Assembly (NCBI RefSeq): GCF_000750635.1 | Contig: NZ_CCDM010000001.1 | Location: 1-64,000, forward strand | Direction: 5' to 3' | DNA length: 64,000 nucleotides | Source: Oceanobacillus jeddahensis | GTDB lineage: Bacteria > Bacillota > Bacilli > Bacillales > Amphibacillaceae | Part shown: in pieces, positions 15,654 through 24,133 of the stretch | Layout: each line of letters opens with the position of its first letter | How positions within the stretch are numbered: position 1 is the stretch's first letter | Made by a program: the position numbers and the translations under genes | Notes under the pieces: model-generated | The model's input: the letters and a program-made list of their open reading frames with translations, nothing else | Told to the model about the DNA's origin: nothing | The model's database searches: none

Positions 15654-17042
15654 TTATCGTCTCGAACTAAACGTTAACTTTATATTCATTCCTTTACCAT
15701 GTTGCGCAGTCTCCGCTTTTTTTAGACCGACGACCCAAAGGATGTCCCCTTTATCATCCACTATAATTGGCCAATTATCCCGTAAATTTTTTGGTATTTT
15801 AGCATCAATAAAAATATCCTTCAGCTTTTTTGAACCATTTAATCCTCTTACAGACATACGATCTCCCGCTTTTCTTACTCGGATATGTAGTGGTAATGAA
15901 ATAGAATCTAACGGAAAAACAAAAGTTGCTTTATCCTCTGCTGAGGCTTCTCTAATCATAGTTGCCTCGACTCTTGTTCCATCAAACCATTGTACTTCAC
16001 CTGGAACGTTCAATAAAGAGGAATGAGCTAGCTTCGTGGATGGTTGATGACCAAATTGCAGATAAATTTGTCCATATATATTTGTCATACGGAGCCTTAA
16101 TGGAAAATCTATACTTGAGCTTCCATTCCGGCGCCTTATTAGGTCAAAAAAGTTTACTTCGTGGGTATAGGATAGGTCTTTAGGTAAGGTTCCATATAGA
16201 TAGTTTAATATTAGATGAAAGGCCCTTCTTTGTAAAGCCTGAGAAAACTCTAAAAAAGCTTCTGCAGCAAAACAAATTTCCCGTTTACCCTTGCCAAATT
16301 CCACGACTTTTTCTACCATTTCTTTTGCTTGCTCCTGCAAATAGTTTTCATCCTGAGATAATGTCTCACTAAGGGTCTGTATTGTCTCTGAAATATTTGG
16401 ATTTTTTTCCTTCAGTAACGGTACAATATTTTTACGGTAATAGTTTCTCGTATACGTATCATCTGCATTTGTTTTATCCACCCGATAGCTTAATTGATAC
16501 TTTTCCAAATAAGCAAGAATGTTATTCTTTGTTACAGCTAATAAAGGACGAATAATTTCACCACCTGCAAAGTCACGACGCACAGGTATTCCTTTTAAAG
16601 CATTCGATGTCGCAATTCTTACCATACGCATAACCATTGTTTCAATTTGATCATCGGCATGATGACCAAGAGCAAGAATATCAGCATTTTTTTCATACAT
16701 TAGCTCTTGATACACGCTATAACGCAGTTCCCGCGCGGCGACCTCTTCACTGGTACCCTTTGCTTTTTGGTATTGCCTGACATCTACCGCTTTTGCCACA
16801 CAAGGTATTCCCCATTCCTGGCAAATTTCTTTCACAAACTGGCAATCTTCTGCAGAATCTTCATAACGTAATTGATGATCTACTGTCACAACCACGAGGT
16901 TTAATTTCCATTTGGGTGGAAGTTTATGTAGAAAATGTAAGAGCGCAATCGAATCCGGTCCTCCTGAAACTCCGATAAGAACCTTTGCATGCTTTTGAAT
17001 TAAATGATGCCTTTCGATAAATGCACACACTTCCTTTTCCAT
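15654..17042 (-). CDS. tilS: tRNA(Ile)-lysidine synthetase
   Basis: Modifies C34 of the CAT-anticodon isoleucine tRNA to lysidine so that it reads AUA. The 462-residue product starts with the PP-loop ATPase motif GVSGGPDSIALL (about 22-33) and has the full-length C-terminal TilS domains (LRVRKAGDRM and KKLKDIFIDAKIP). I chose the ATG at 17042 because it has a GGGGGAAG ribosome-binding site. The reading frame stays open 12 codons further upstream without conserved sequence. Confidence 0.95.
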   Translation of the reverse strand: MEKEVCAFIERHHLIQKHAKVLIGVSGGPDSIALLHFLHKLPPKWKLNLVVVTVDHQLRYEDSAEDCQFVKEICQEWGIPCVAKAVDVRQYQKAKGTSEEVAARELRYSVYQELMYEKNADILALGHHADDQIETMVMRMVRIATSNALKGIPVRRDFAGGEIIRPLLAVTKNNILAYLEKYQLSYRVDKTNADDTYTRNYYRKNIVPLLKEKNPNISETIQTLSETLSQDENYLQEQAKEMVEKVVEFGKGKREICFAAEAFLEFSQALQRRAFHLILNYLYGTLPKDLSYTHEVNFFDLIRRRNGSSSIDFPLRLRMTNIYGQIYLQFGHQPSTKLAHSSLLNVPGEVQWFDGTRVEATMIREASAEDKATFVFPLDSISLPLHIRVRKAGDRMSVRGLNGSKKLKDIFIDAKIPKNLRDNWPIIVDDKGDILWVVGLKKAETAQHGKGMNIKLTFSSRR

Positions 17043-17197
17043 TTTATTCTTCCCCCATCCAAATCTTCCGCCTATCATACGGTTATTCTAAATCAGAAAA
17101 AATCTGTATGTTGACTATGCTTCTATCATACTCCTTTTTAAGAAACGGTTCAAAAAAGAGGATGCCAAAAAACATATTTTCGTTTCCTTTTTACAAA

Positions 17198-18139
17198 TTA
17201 AGGTAACAACATAGAAATAATCCAAAAAACAGACGCCACTAAAGAAATACTAAATGACTCTTTTACAGGGTAAGCCTTCTTTTGCTGTGTCTGTTTACGA
17301 TATTGACTGCGCCTGTTTTGCACCTGTTTTATTTTATTCATAACATCTTTTTTCATTTCTGTTGCGGTATGGTATTTCCCTTTTAGTGCTTTTTTTAAGA
17401 CAGGGTGTAACAATTGTAAATCTTTTGCACGATATAGCTTCTTCTCCAATAATTTCTCGGAAGGTTCTCCTGCTATACGATCGAAACGTCTCGGATAATA
17501 AATATGGAGAAACACCATCGCAACAGCGAATAAATCATAGCTCGGCTCTGCTTTACGCGTCCCCATTCCCCAATATCCACGGTCAAAAAACTCTGTATAT
17601 TCTTTAATTGAACGCCCCATCCTTGTTGTACCACCTACATCAACTAACCGAATTCTTGGTGGATTCGACTCAACAAGAATATTATCCGTTTTTAAATCGC
17701 CAAAGGTCCAACCAGCCTGATGAAGCTGATCCAGGTCCTCTAATAGCTGGACCATCAATACCCCAAGCCATTTTTTCCCTCTCGTTTGAATAAAAGCACC
17801 TAACGTTTGTCCCTCCATGTATTCCATCACATAAAATGAATACACTCTTCCATTTGGCGCCGTCCAATCATCCACATCCAATAAAGAAGGCCCAAGGCGG
17901 TACCCTTGAACCTTTTTCAATGCTTTAAGTACATTGACTTCTACCGTTACAGCTGCATCCTGTTCACTCATTTTCAAGGCAACCGGACGCCCGTGGTGCA
18001 TGCAAAGATACACAGCTCCAATCGCCCCTTCACCAATTTTGCGTACCACGGTGTAAGATTGATGATGCCACTTCCCTATTACCTTTTGCTGAGCATGTAG
18101 ATTAATACCCGGTTTCTTCCATGTCGAATGGTTCTTCAT
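17198..18139 (-). CDS. yabT: Membrane-anchored sporulation Ser/Thr kinase YabT-like
   Basis: A Hanks-type kinase; in B. subtilis YabT is DNA-activated, made in the forespore and phosphorylates RecA. The 313-residue product has a glycine loop GEGAIGAVY, the ATP lysine in PVALKM, and a catalytic loop FGDLKTDN that lacks the usual HRD arginine. DFG is replaced by DVG. A basic juxtamembrane stretch (QNRRSQYRKQTQQKK) precedes one C-terminal membrane helix, the same plan as B. subtilis. The start at 18139 has a GGAGG site and overlaps the end of yabS by 38 nt. Confidence 0.9.
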   Translation of the reverse strand: MKNHSTWKKPGINLHAQQKVIGKWHHQSYTVVRKIGEGAIGAVYLCMHHGRPVALKMSEQDAAVTVEVNVLKALKKVQGYRLGPSLLDVDDWTAPNGRVYSFYVMEYMEGQTLGAFIQTRGKKWLGVLMVQLLEDLDQLHQAGWTFGDLKTDNILVESNPPRIRLVDVGGTTRMGRSIKEYTEFFDRGYWGMGTRKAEPSYDLFAVAMVFLHIYYPRRFDRIAGEPSEKLLEKKLYRAKDLQLLHPVLKKALKGKYHTATEMKKDVMNKIKQVQNRRSQYRKQTQQKKAYPVKESFSISLVASVFWIISMLLP

Positions 18140-18839
18140 CCGAATTCCTCCGTAGCTGCTTCTTGCTAAATTGATACATCGCTGCACGTAATGCTGGTCC
18201 AGTTGGAGTGATACCGCCACTTGTCAATTTGGGAAAGACTTTTGAAATCCCATCCAACCTTGGCGACCAATCAAGCACAATTTCAATATCATTACGTTTT
18301 CCTGGGAATCGATAAATACAAAAACGGTTTTTCCCAACACGTGCATTTAAACTCATCGATAAATCAAAAAGTGCTTCCTTCACGGTTTCTAACTTGTCGC
18401 GCATGCTTGCACTGCTATCAACAAGTACAACCACCTCTAAATCACTGGTTTCGCCTAAATCCTCTACGACTTCCATAATTTCTCCGCGTTTTTCAGGATC
18501 GAGCTCCTCCATCGACTGCTCTTTTCCTAGGATACTACGCAATTCCTTATTGACAAACCCTTGCAACGTTTGTGTCATTGCTTGTCTTGTTACTATTTGT
18601 ACGGTTTGTGATAATCGCTCACTATAAACAATTTGGCTAACACCACCACCAGAAACAGCAATATCCTCTACTTCCTGAAGACCTTCTGGCTGCTCTGTCT
18701 GATCATCATCTAAAATACCAATGACATTCACAGTAATTCCTTGTTGATTTGCTAAGTTGGCAACTATAGCAGGATCTTCACCTTTATTGGAACAGCCGTC
18801 TGTTAATAGCAAAATTTGTTTTAATGTTCCCGCGTTCAT
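18102..18839 (-). CDS. yabS: von Willebrand factor A domain protein YabS
   Basis: The 245-residue product begins MNAGTLKQILLLTDGCSNKGEDP and has a second VWA region with the MIDAS-type motif VDSSASM (about 135-141). VWA proteins bind ligands through a metal site, but the molecular role of YabS is not known to me. The start at 18839 is preferred: it has a GGGAGGT site and lies just downstream of a sigma-F type promoter, whereas the longer reading would begin upstream of that promoter. It overlaps the kinase gene, so the two probably act together in the forespore. Confidence 0.88.
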   Translation of the reverse strand: MNAGTLKQILLLTDGCSNKGEDPAIVANLANQQGITVNVIGILDDDQTEQPEGLQEVEDIAVSGGGVSQIVYSERLSQTVQIVTRQAMTQTLQGFVNKELRSILGKEQSMEELDPEKRGEIMEVVEDLGETSDLEVVVLVDSSASMRDKLETVKEALFDLSMSLNARVGKNRFCIYRFPGKRNDIEIVLDWSPRLDGISKVFPKLTSGGITPTGPALRAAMYQFSKKQLRRNSDEEPFDMEETGY

Positions 18840-18869
18840 TTTATTTATACCTCCCTCATCTTCCATTAC

Positions 18870-18899
18870 CATCATCACCAAATAATACTTTTGATATAC
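18870..18899 (-). promoter_or_regulatory. Sigma-F type promoter of yabS-yabT
   Basis: On the minus strand GTATA (18895-18899), a 15-bp spacer and GGTGATGATG (18870-18879), close to the sigma-F consensus GYATA-15-GGnnAnAnTr with one mismatch. It lies about 30 nt upstream of the chosen yabS start. yabS and yabT are, from memory, forespore genes in B. subtilis. Confidence 0.65.
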
Positions 18900-18950
18900 G
18901 TATTTTTGAGTGATTTCATTAAGAAAAGGGAGCGTAAATGGAAGGCATCT

Positions 18951-21413
18951 CTACATAGAAAGCACCTTCCCCTGATGAATTGGAACATTTGCCCATTTCG
19001 GCGTGTTCTTCTTTACTTTAGCAACTAATACAGTCATATCGTCGTTAATATCTCCTGACCTGGTACGAATCACCTCTTCTAATAGTAAATCAGCTATTTC
19101 TTGTGGATCTTCTGTATCCATTTCTTTAATCTTTCTTTTTATCCAAATATCGATATTTTCTACATCTTTCGGTCCATCAAAGATCCCATCACTCATCATA
19201 ATCAATAAGTCATTCGCCTTTAATTGCTCGCTGACAATATCTACGTCAAATTCCTTGATAATTCCCATTGGCAAATTACTAGCCTCAATTTTTATCATGG
19301 AGTTCCCCCTGCGGACAAAGCTTGGTGTCGAACCAATCTTTAAAAATTCAGCAGATGCATTATGCAAATCAACAACTGCTAAATCGAGCGTAGCAAACAT
19401 CTCATCTGTGGTACGTAAAGCAAGAATAGAGTTGATGGTTTTGATGGCTACTTTTTCTCGTATCCCTGTCTGTAAAATTTGTTGCAGTAAGCGCAACGTT
19501 TCTGTACTTTCTTCCTTCGCCCGTTTCCCATTTCCCATTCCATCACTGATAGCTATTGCAAACTTACCAGCACCAAGTTCAATCGTGGTAAAGCTGTCTC
19601 CAGATACTAGCCCACCTCCTTTAGCTGCATTTGCTGCTCCTGTCTCAATGGCAAAATCTCTTGCAGAGCTAAAGACAAAATGACTATAGCCGTATGGAAA
19701 AGAAGAGATATCCTCCTGTTTTACAACAATCATTTCATCGAGTAACTCGGAAAGGATCGGAGCAATCAATTTTTCTCCTTCTCCGTGATATTCATAAAAA
19801 CTTGTCGTCAATTCAATATCTACATTTCCTTTCTCTAATTGATAGATATCTAGCCGGACTAATTCGATCCCCATCTGCTTTAAAGCCTGTATGATTTGCG
19901 ATTCCTGCAACTCATGATGCTGCCGCTCCTTTAATATTTCTTTAGCAAAATCATTCATAACGTCGGATACACCTTGAAGCTGGTCAGATACTAAGCGCTT
20001 ACTTTCTGTCACCTGTTGTCTAAGTTGTTGATTCGCTTCATAAAAACTCATTTCTGACCGCATAGCATCCATAACCTGACGCGATTTCACACAATGGTTC
20101 TCAAATTCCTTTACGATATTTCGGTTAGGATCCTGACCGGCAGTTATATTCTGCTTCATGATTTCCATCAAAGAATAGGTTTTATCAAACTCCTTCTGCC
20201 AGCACTTATTTTTTAAAAAGCATCCTTGGCATGTTTTTTCTGTTACCTGACTTAAAAAATAATCTGTATCCCGTTTTTCATCTCTTTGTTCATCACTTAA
20301 CGTTCTGTCCGTTACAGCAAAACTTTTAGATAGCGCTTCAAAAACACTTGAAAATTGCTCCACTCGTTTCGCTGTCACATTGCGAACCTTTTGAGAATAC
20401 TGTTCCTGCTCATTGGTATATGCTTCTGTTCCTGGTATATAGCGAGCTATCTGTTCAAACCATGATGCTGGTGTAATTAGAAATAGCATCACTGCGATAA
20501 GTGATTCTGTTAAAGATGGTAATAGAGCAACACTTTCACCATAAACACCTATTAAGCCTGTCCCAATTAGAAGACCTAATGCTGTTCCCGGCTTCTTGCC
20601 TTCCTTCAATAAACCTCCGAGCACACCCGAAAATGCCAGCAAACTCATTTGATAAAGATTTGCAACATTAGCTAAAGATAAAATCATCCCTGCGACTACA
20701 CCAACCGTCGACCCAATTGCTGCCCCACCGATAAATGCAAATACTAAAACAAAATATCTTGAAAAGACCTGCTCTAATGATGCTCCATACACTTCCCAAC
20801 CAATAAATCCAGTTAATACAGAGGCAATAAGAATAATCAAGCAGACAATTTCTTCACTTTTTAAGGCAGGTTTATAACGTTTTGGTGATAATAGTGGAAT
20901 ACTTTGCATAAATATAAGTACAAGAATTGCTCCAAGTATTCCTTCAACAGCTAACATCATCCACTCAAAGGATGTGATGGTGTCTTGAATCGAATATAGA
21001 AACATTCTTGGCAAACTCGTAGCAAAAAAGACAGTAATAGGCAGCATCCATTGCTGGTTTTTGATAGACTTTGTTGCTGCCGATATGAAGATAAATAAGA
21101 TAAAAGCAAGAAAGATATACATTACATGCTGCATAGAGTAGGTCAGTGCTCCTAAAATAACTGCAATCATCGACCGGAATGATTTTTCTCGATGGACAAA
21201 CCACATACTTGCAATAAATGCCACGGCAAATGGAGATACCGTCTGCAAGATGACAGCTCGTCCTAATAAGAAACCAGTAATATAAAATAGCCAGCCTTGT
21301 GCGATTAGTATGTGGTTTACCTTCGCAGTAATCTGTTCTCTCCATTTTCTCTTTTTACTTGCTTTCTCGATTGCAATGCTTCCCGATTCCGCCCTTGGAA
21401 TTGAACCTATCAT
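18951..21413 (-). CDS. spoIIE: Stage II sporulation protein E, PP2C phosphatase
   Basis: Dephosphorylates SpoIIAA-P to release sigma-F in the forespore and helps polar septation with FtsZ. The 820-residue product has about ten N-terminal membrane helices (about 30-320), a central regulatory/FtsZ-binding region with several cysteines (CQGCFLKNKCWQ near 400) and a C-terminal PP2C domain. Metal-binding motifs SDGMGNGKRAKEES and MMSDGIFDGP are visible. The ATG at 21413 has a GGAGTGG site, and the predicted transcription start is just upstream. Confidence 0.96.
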   Translation of the reverse strand: MIGSIPRAESGSIAIEKASKKRKWREQITAKVNHILIAQGWLFYITGFLLGRAVILQTVSPFAVAFIASMWFVHREKSFRSMIAVILGALTYSMQHVMYIFLAFILFIFISAATKSIKNQQWMLPITVFFATSLPRMFLYSIQDTITSFEWMMLAVEGILGAILVLIFMQSIPLLSPKRYKPALKSEEIVCLIILIASVLTGFIGWEVYGASLEQVFSRYFVLVFAFIGGAAIGSTVGVVAGMILSLANVANLYQMSLLAFSGVLGGLLKEGKKPGTALGLLIGTGLIGVYGESVALLPSLTESLIAVMLFLITPASWFEQIARYIPGTEAYTNEQEQYSQKVRNVTAKRVEQFSSVFEALSKSFAVTDRTLSDEQRDEKRDTDYFLSQVTEKTCQGCFLKNKCWQKEFDKTYSLMEIMKQNITAGQDPNRNIVKEFENHCVKSRQVMDAMRSEMSFYEANQQLRQQVTESKRLVSDQLQGVSDVMNDFAKEILKERQHHELQESQIIQALKQMGIELVRLDIYQLEKGNVDIELTTSFYEYHGEGEKLIAPILSELLDEMIVVKQEDISSFPYGYSHFVFSSARDFAIETGAANAAKGGGLVSGDSFTTIELGAGKFAIAISDGMGNGKRAKEESTETLRLLQQILQTGIREKVAIKTINSILALRTTDEMFATLDLAVVDLHNASAEFLKIGSTPSFVRRGNSMIKIEASNLPMGIIKEFDVDIVSEQLKANDLLIMMSDGIFDGPKDVENIDIWIKRKIKEMDTEDPQEIADLLLEEVIRTRSGDINDDMTVLVAKVKKNTPKWANVPIHQGKVLSM

Positions 21414-21438
21414 TTTATCCACTCCTATCTTTCCAACT

Positions 21439-21504
21439 AGTAAAACACAGGTCACATTCTTTTTTTGTCAAAAAAACATGGCGATTTCTAAAAATCGTTC
21501 GACG
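21439..21504 (-). promoter_or_regulatory. Probable Spo0A-dependent spoIIE promoter
   Basis: A perfect TTGACA (21466-21471) and a TTTACT -10 (21439-21444) are separated by 21 bp. This abnormal spacing is also known for Spo0A-activated sigma-A promoters of B. subtilis spoII genes. A CGTCGAA (21498-21504), one base off the 0A box TGTCGAA, lies 27 bp upstream of the -35. Confidence 0.5.
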
Positions 21505-21710
21505 TAATTTGGGCAAGTTAACAACATTTTACAAAAAGGGTCCAACCTAAAATAACCGTATATTTTCATTTAAATTGTAGAGGCAGCATCATTTTTCACC
21601 CTTAACCTGTACTTTTGATTATTTTAAAGCGCTGCAATTTTTTAGATATCACTACATCATTTGTAGAAAAAATGAGGTAACATGCAGTTCTTTTTTACAC
21701 GATAGGACAG

Positions 21711-21945
21711 TATAAAACGAAACTTCATTCAGTGGGAGTTTTTCGACGCACAACTCTTTACGATGGGACGAGTAATCGCAGTCCCAGTCCCAGCCCCAGT
21801 CCCAGGACGTCGCTAACTTAGTCTGCTTCCTTCATTCTCCCACTAAATTAGCCTTAGTGATTCAGGGAGGTAGCGCCCGTTATCTCCCGCCTAAATAAAT
21901 TTATTTTCGCTCTTTATTTTGAGGCGGGAGTTTTACGGGCGCTTC
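21711..21945 (+). repeat. Dispersed intergenic repeat, copy A
   Basis: This stretch between spoIIE and tRNA-Met holds a copy of a repeat shared with 28.0, 37.8, 53.3 and 61.0 kb. A hairpin with stem TGGGAC/GTCCCA and loop GAGTAATCGCA spans 21764-21786. It runs into four tandem hexamers of GTCCCA type (21781-21804) and then GGACGTCGC. An AGTGGGAG/CTCCCACT inverted repeat brackets the unit (21731-21738 and 21837-21844). At 21873-21942 a large stem follows (GCGCCCGT and CTCCCGCCT with their complements). No ORF is evident. Confidence 0.75.
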
Positions 21946-22096
21946 TCCGTGATAAAAAAAGATAGATTTAAGAAACTTCAACTAAGTTTCCCGGTTCTAA
22001 AGGAAAACCGTGGATTTATAGATTGAAAAAAGTACACGCAAAGAGACCTAAAAACAAGTTCTAAAAAACAAGCTTAGAAAATATAGGAAGAAACTA

Positions 22097-22125
22097 TTGA
22101 CACTTTGTTTTGTCTGTTGTATGAT
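22097..22125 (+). promoter_or_regulatory. tRNA-Met promoter (sigma-A)
   Basis: Perfect TTGACA at 22097-22102, a 17-bp spacer and TATGAT at 22120-22125 on the plus strand, 20 nt upstream of the tRNA. Confidence 0.8.
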
Positions 22126-22145
22126 TTTTCTTGTTGGTTTCACAT

Positions 22146-22219
22146 GGCGGCGTAGCTCAGCTGGCGAGAGCGTACGGTTCATACCCGTGAGGTCGTGGGT
22201 TCGATCCCCTCCGCCGCTA
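22146..22219 (+). tRNA. tRNA-Met (anticodon CAT)
   Basis: Elongator-type tRNA-Met with the TTCATAC anticodon loop and a GGCGGCG acceptor stem, nearly identical to the B. subtilis tRNA-Met known near spoIIE. It lacks an encoded CCA (TCC follows the discriminator A), unlike the clustered tRNAs here whose 3' ends are visible. The T-stem GTGGG/CCCTC contains one T-T mismatch. It is one of very few plus-strand genes in the window and has its own promoter and terminator. Confidence 0.9.
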
Positions 22220-22262
22220 TCCTAAATAAGTTAAGAAAGCAGAGAACTTTCCTATCATGTAA

Positions 22263-22302
22263 AAAAGCTCATTTTCCTAAAAAGGTAAATGAGCTTTTTT
22301 TT
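22263..22302 (+). terminator. Terminator of tRNA-Met
   Basis: AAAGCTCATTT/AAATGAGCTTT hairpin followed by a run of T on the plus strand. Confidence 0.85.
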
Positions 22303-22328
22303 ATGTTTTATTATACTTTTCTAAAATG

Positions 22329-22359
22329 CAAAAAAGCAGGAAACCGTGTCCTGCTTTTT
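22329..22359 (-). terminator. Terminator after yabR
   Basis: AAAGCAGGA/TCCTGCTTT hairpin with a T-run on the minus strand, 38 nt after the yabR stop. Confidence 0.8.
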
Positions 22360-22396
22360 CATCTATCCTTAGAGCATTATTAATAGACAGCAACTA

Positions 22397-22792
22397 CTAT
22401 CCTCTTCTAGCACCTCGCCCGCCACGCTTGGATTCTGTGTGCTTTTTCAAAGAGGCTAAACGATCCTCGGAATCCTTAAGGAAACGATTCATTTTGGACT
22501 CGAAGTTCTCTGTGCGTTCTTTTTGACTCTTTTGACTTTTTTGACGTGCTTGTGGGCGATCTTTCGCCTTTCTAATGGACAGGCCAATTTTGCCATCCTT
22601 TTCAACATTAATGACTTTAACGGTTACTTCATCTCCAACTGTTAAATGCTCATTAATATCTTTAACATAGTTGTCAGCAACCTCACTAATATGAACGAGG
22701 CCTGTTTTTCCCTCTTCTAACTCCACAAAAGCTCCAAAATTAGTGATTCCGGTTACTTTTCCTTGCAGCTTGCTGCCTACTTCAATTGACAT
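22397..22792 (-). CDS. yabR: S1-domain RNA-binding protein YabR
   Basis: The 131-residue protein has one S1 domain at residues 1-75 (VGSKLQGKVTGITNFGAFVEL and KVINVEKDGKIGLSIRK) and a basic, low-complexity C-terminus ending in RGGRGARRG. S1 domains bind RNA; the specific target is unknown to me. It lies immediately downstream of divIC, as in B. subtilis. Confidence 0.92.
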   Translation of the reverse strand: MSIEVGSKLQGKVTGITNFGAFVELEEGKTGLVHISEVADNYVKDINEHLTVGDEVTVKVINVEKDGKIGLSIRKAKDRPQARQKSQKSQKERTENFESKMNRFLKDSEDRLASLKKHTESKRGGRGARRG

Positions 22793-22862
22793 AAAAGAAA
22801 TGCTCCTCCTTAAAAGATTAAATGTTCTTCAATATATAGTATATTAATCAAAATAAAAAGTG

Positions 22863-23243
22863 TCAATATGATGGGTCTTCATCTGGTAATTTAAATATTA
22901 ATTCTCCTTCATTTGAGAAGAAATAATTAGTCCTGGCAATTTCAAGGACATAATCTTCATCTTGCAGGAGTTCAATTTCATTATTTAAATTAGATTCTTC
23001 CTGCTTTAAATCTGCAAGTTGCTGTTCTAACTGTTCATATTCGTCCATTTTATCTGCTTGCGTTGCCCGTTGACTGAAATGGTATATGGACATACTTCCT
23101 ACGATAACAGCCACAACTAATGCATACAGTAACAGCCTTCTGGTAAGGCGCTGTTTTTTTCTATTCTGTCTCTCTATGTACGCATCGTACTGGTGCACGG
23201 ATTTAGATTGAAGCTTTGTTACTTTCTTCTTTCTTTCCTCCAC
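22863..23243 (-). CDS. divIC: Septum formation initiator DivIC
   Basis: Divisome membrane protein that partners with FtsL and DivIB. The 126-residue product has a basic cytoplasmic N-terminus, one membrane helix (about 42-62) and a periplasmic-type coiled coil (EQLEQQLADLKQEESNLNNEIELLQ), followed by DEDYVLEIAR. I chose the GTG at 23243 because it sits 7 nt behind AAGGAGGT and gives the family length. An ATG 33 nt upstream has no ribosome-binding site. Confidence 0.9.
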   Translation of the reverse strand: MEERKKKVTKLQSKSVHQYDAYIERQNRKKQRLTRRLLLYALVVAVIVGSMSIYHFSQRATQADKMDEYEQLEQQLADLKQEESNLNNEIELLQDEDYVLEIARTNYFFSNEGELIFKLPDEDPSY

Positions 23244-23542
23244 AGCTTTTACCTCCTTCGATAAGAGTGAATCCATTTAAGAGATGCTTAAAAAGACTAC
23301 TTAAAATAACACAGATAAAAACGGAACTTCTAGTAAGCCTGTCCAGCCCTGGGGCGGTTGTAGAATTCATCCCAACACATATAAGCTTATTAGCTTCTAT
23401 TCGCGTTAAGGGTTATGATTACCTCTCCTGCGATTGAAAGCATATACTCCGCTACTCCACACCGCTGCACGATCTCCTACTTCCCATACACAAATATTAT
23501 CGGTAGGACAGGTAAACACGAGAGCTTGGCCAGCTGCTCATT

Positions 23543-24133
23543 TTAATCGTTCTTTTTAAACACGTATTTATAAATTATATTCTTCATTTTACTATAAAAT
23601 CCTGCTATTTGCAGAAAGAAATTTTGAATAGATTGTGGGAAAAGCCGAAAAAGTCCTTTTCCTATCCATCGGAAAGGAGTAAATAAGAACAGGCATAGCC
23701 ATGTTATTATTTTGAGAATTCCAATCAGGATTGCTTTTATCATACGATAAAAAGTCAAGAATATCCACTGCAAAGGGGAAATAAACAAAAAATTTATCAA
23801 TTTTTCTATACCCCGATAAATCGTTTTAAAAACATGAATTAAATATTCTAATATTTTTTTGTATACTTGTTTCGCCAATGCCTGATAAATAGAAAAACCA
23901 AGAAGGCACGCTAACACAATATAAAGTCTGAGCTCTCCCTGGTTAACCCGATATAAGATATAAAATAAAATTCCTGCCTGTGTCATCCAAAATAATATTT
24001 CTAAAAAATAGGTTAAAAATAGCCGTCCCTTCCAATAAATTGCGAAGCGACGGAAGGTTTCCTGAATAACACCTAAATAAAATCCACTTAAAATCATCGT
24101 GATGAGTGTTAAAAATTGTGTTGTTAAAGTCAT
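23543..24133 (-). CDS. yabQ: Spore cortex biosynthesis protein YabQ
   Basis: A 196-residue polytopic membrane protein needed for spore cortex formation in B. subtilis (SpoIIP-independent, sigma-E regulon, from memory). The N-terminal half has three clear hydrophobic helices beginning at residue 3, with the family motif GFYLGVIQETFRRF. The C-terminal half is rich in aromatic and basic residues with further hydrophobic stretches. It overlaps yabP by 4 nt. The 300-nt stretch between it and divIC (23244-23542) shows no gene I can support. Confidence 0.9.
   Translation of the reverse strand: MTLTTQFLTLITMILSGFYLGVIQETFRRFAIYWKGRLFLTYFLEILFWMTQAGILFYILYRVNQGELRLYIVLACLLGFSIYQALAKQVYKKILEYLIHVFKTIYRGIEKLINFLFISPLQWIFLTFYRMIKAILIGILKIITWLCLFLFTPFRWIGKGLFRLFPQSIQNFFLQIAGFYSKMKNIIYKYVFKKND

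Noticed and set aside
23244..23542. A gene in the divIC-yabQ gap
   Set aside because: One open stretch of about 40 codons on the minus strand has no start with a ribosome-binding site and no recognisable sequence.
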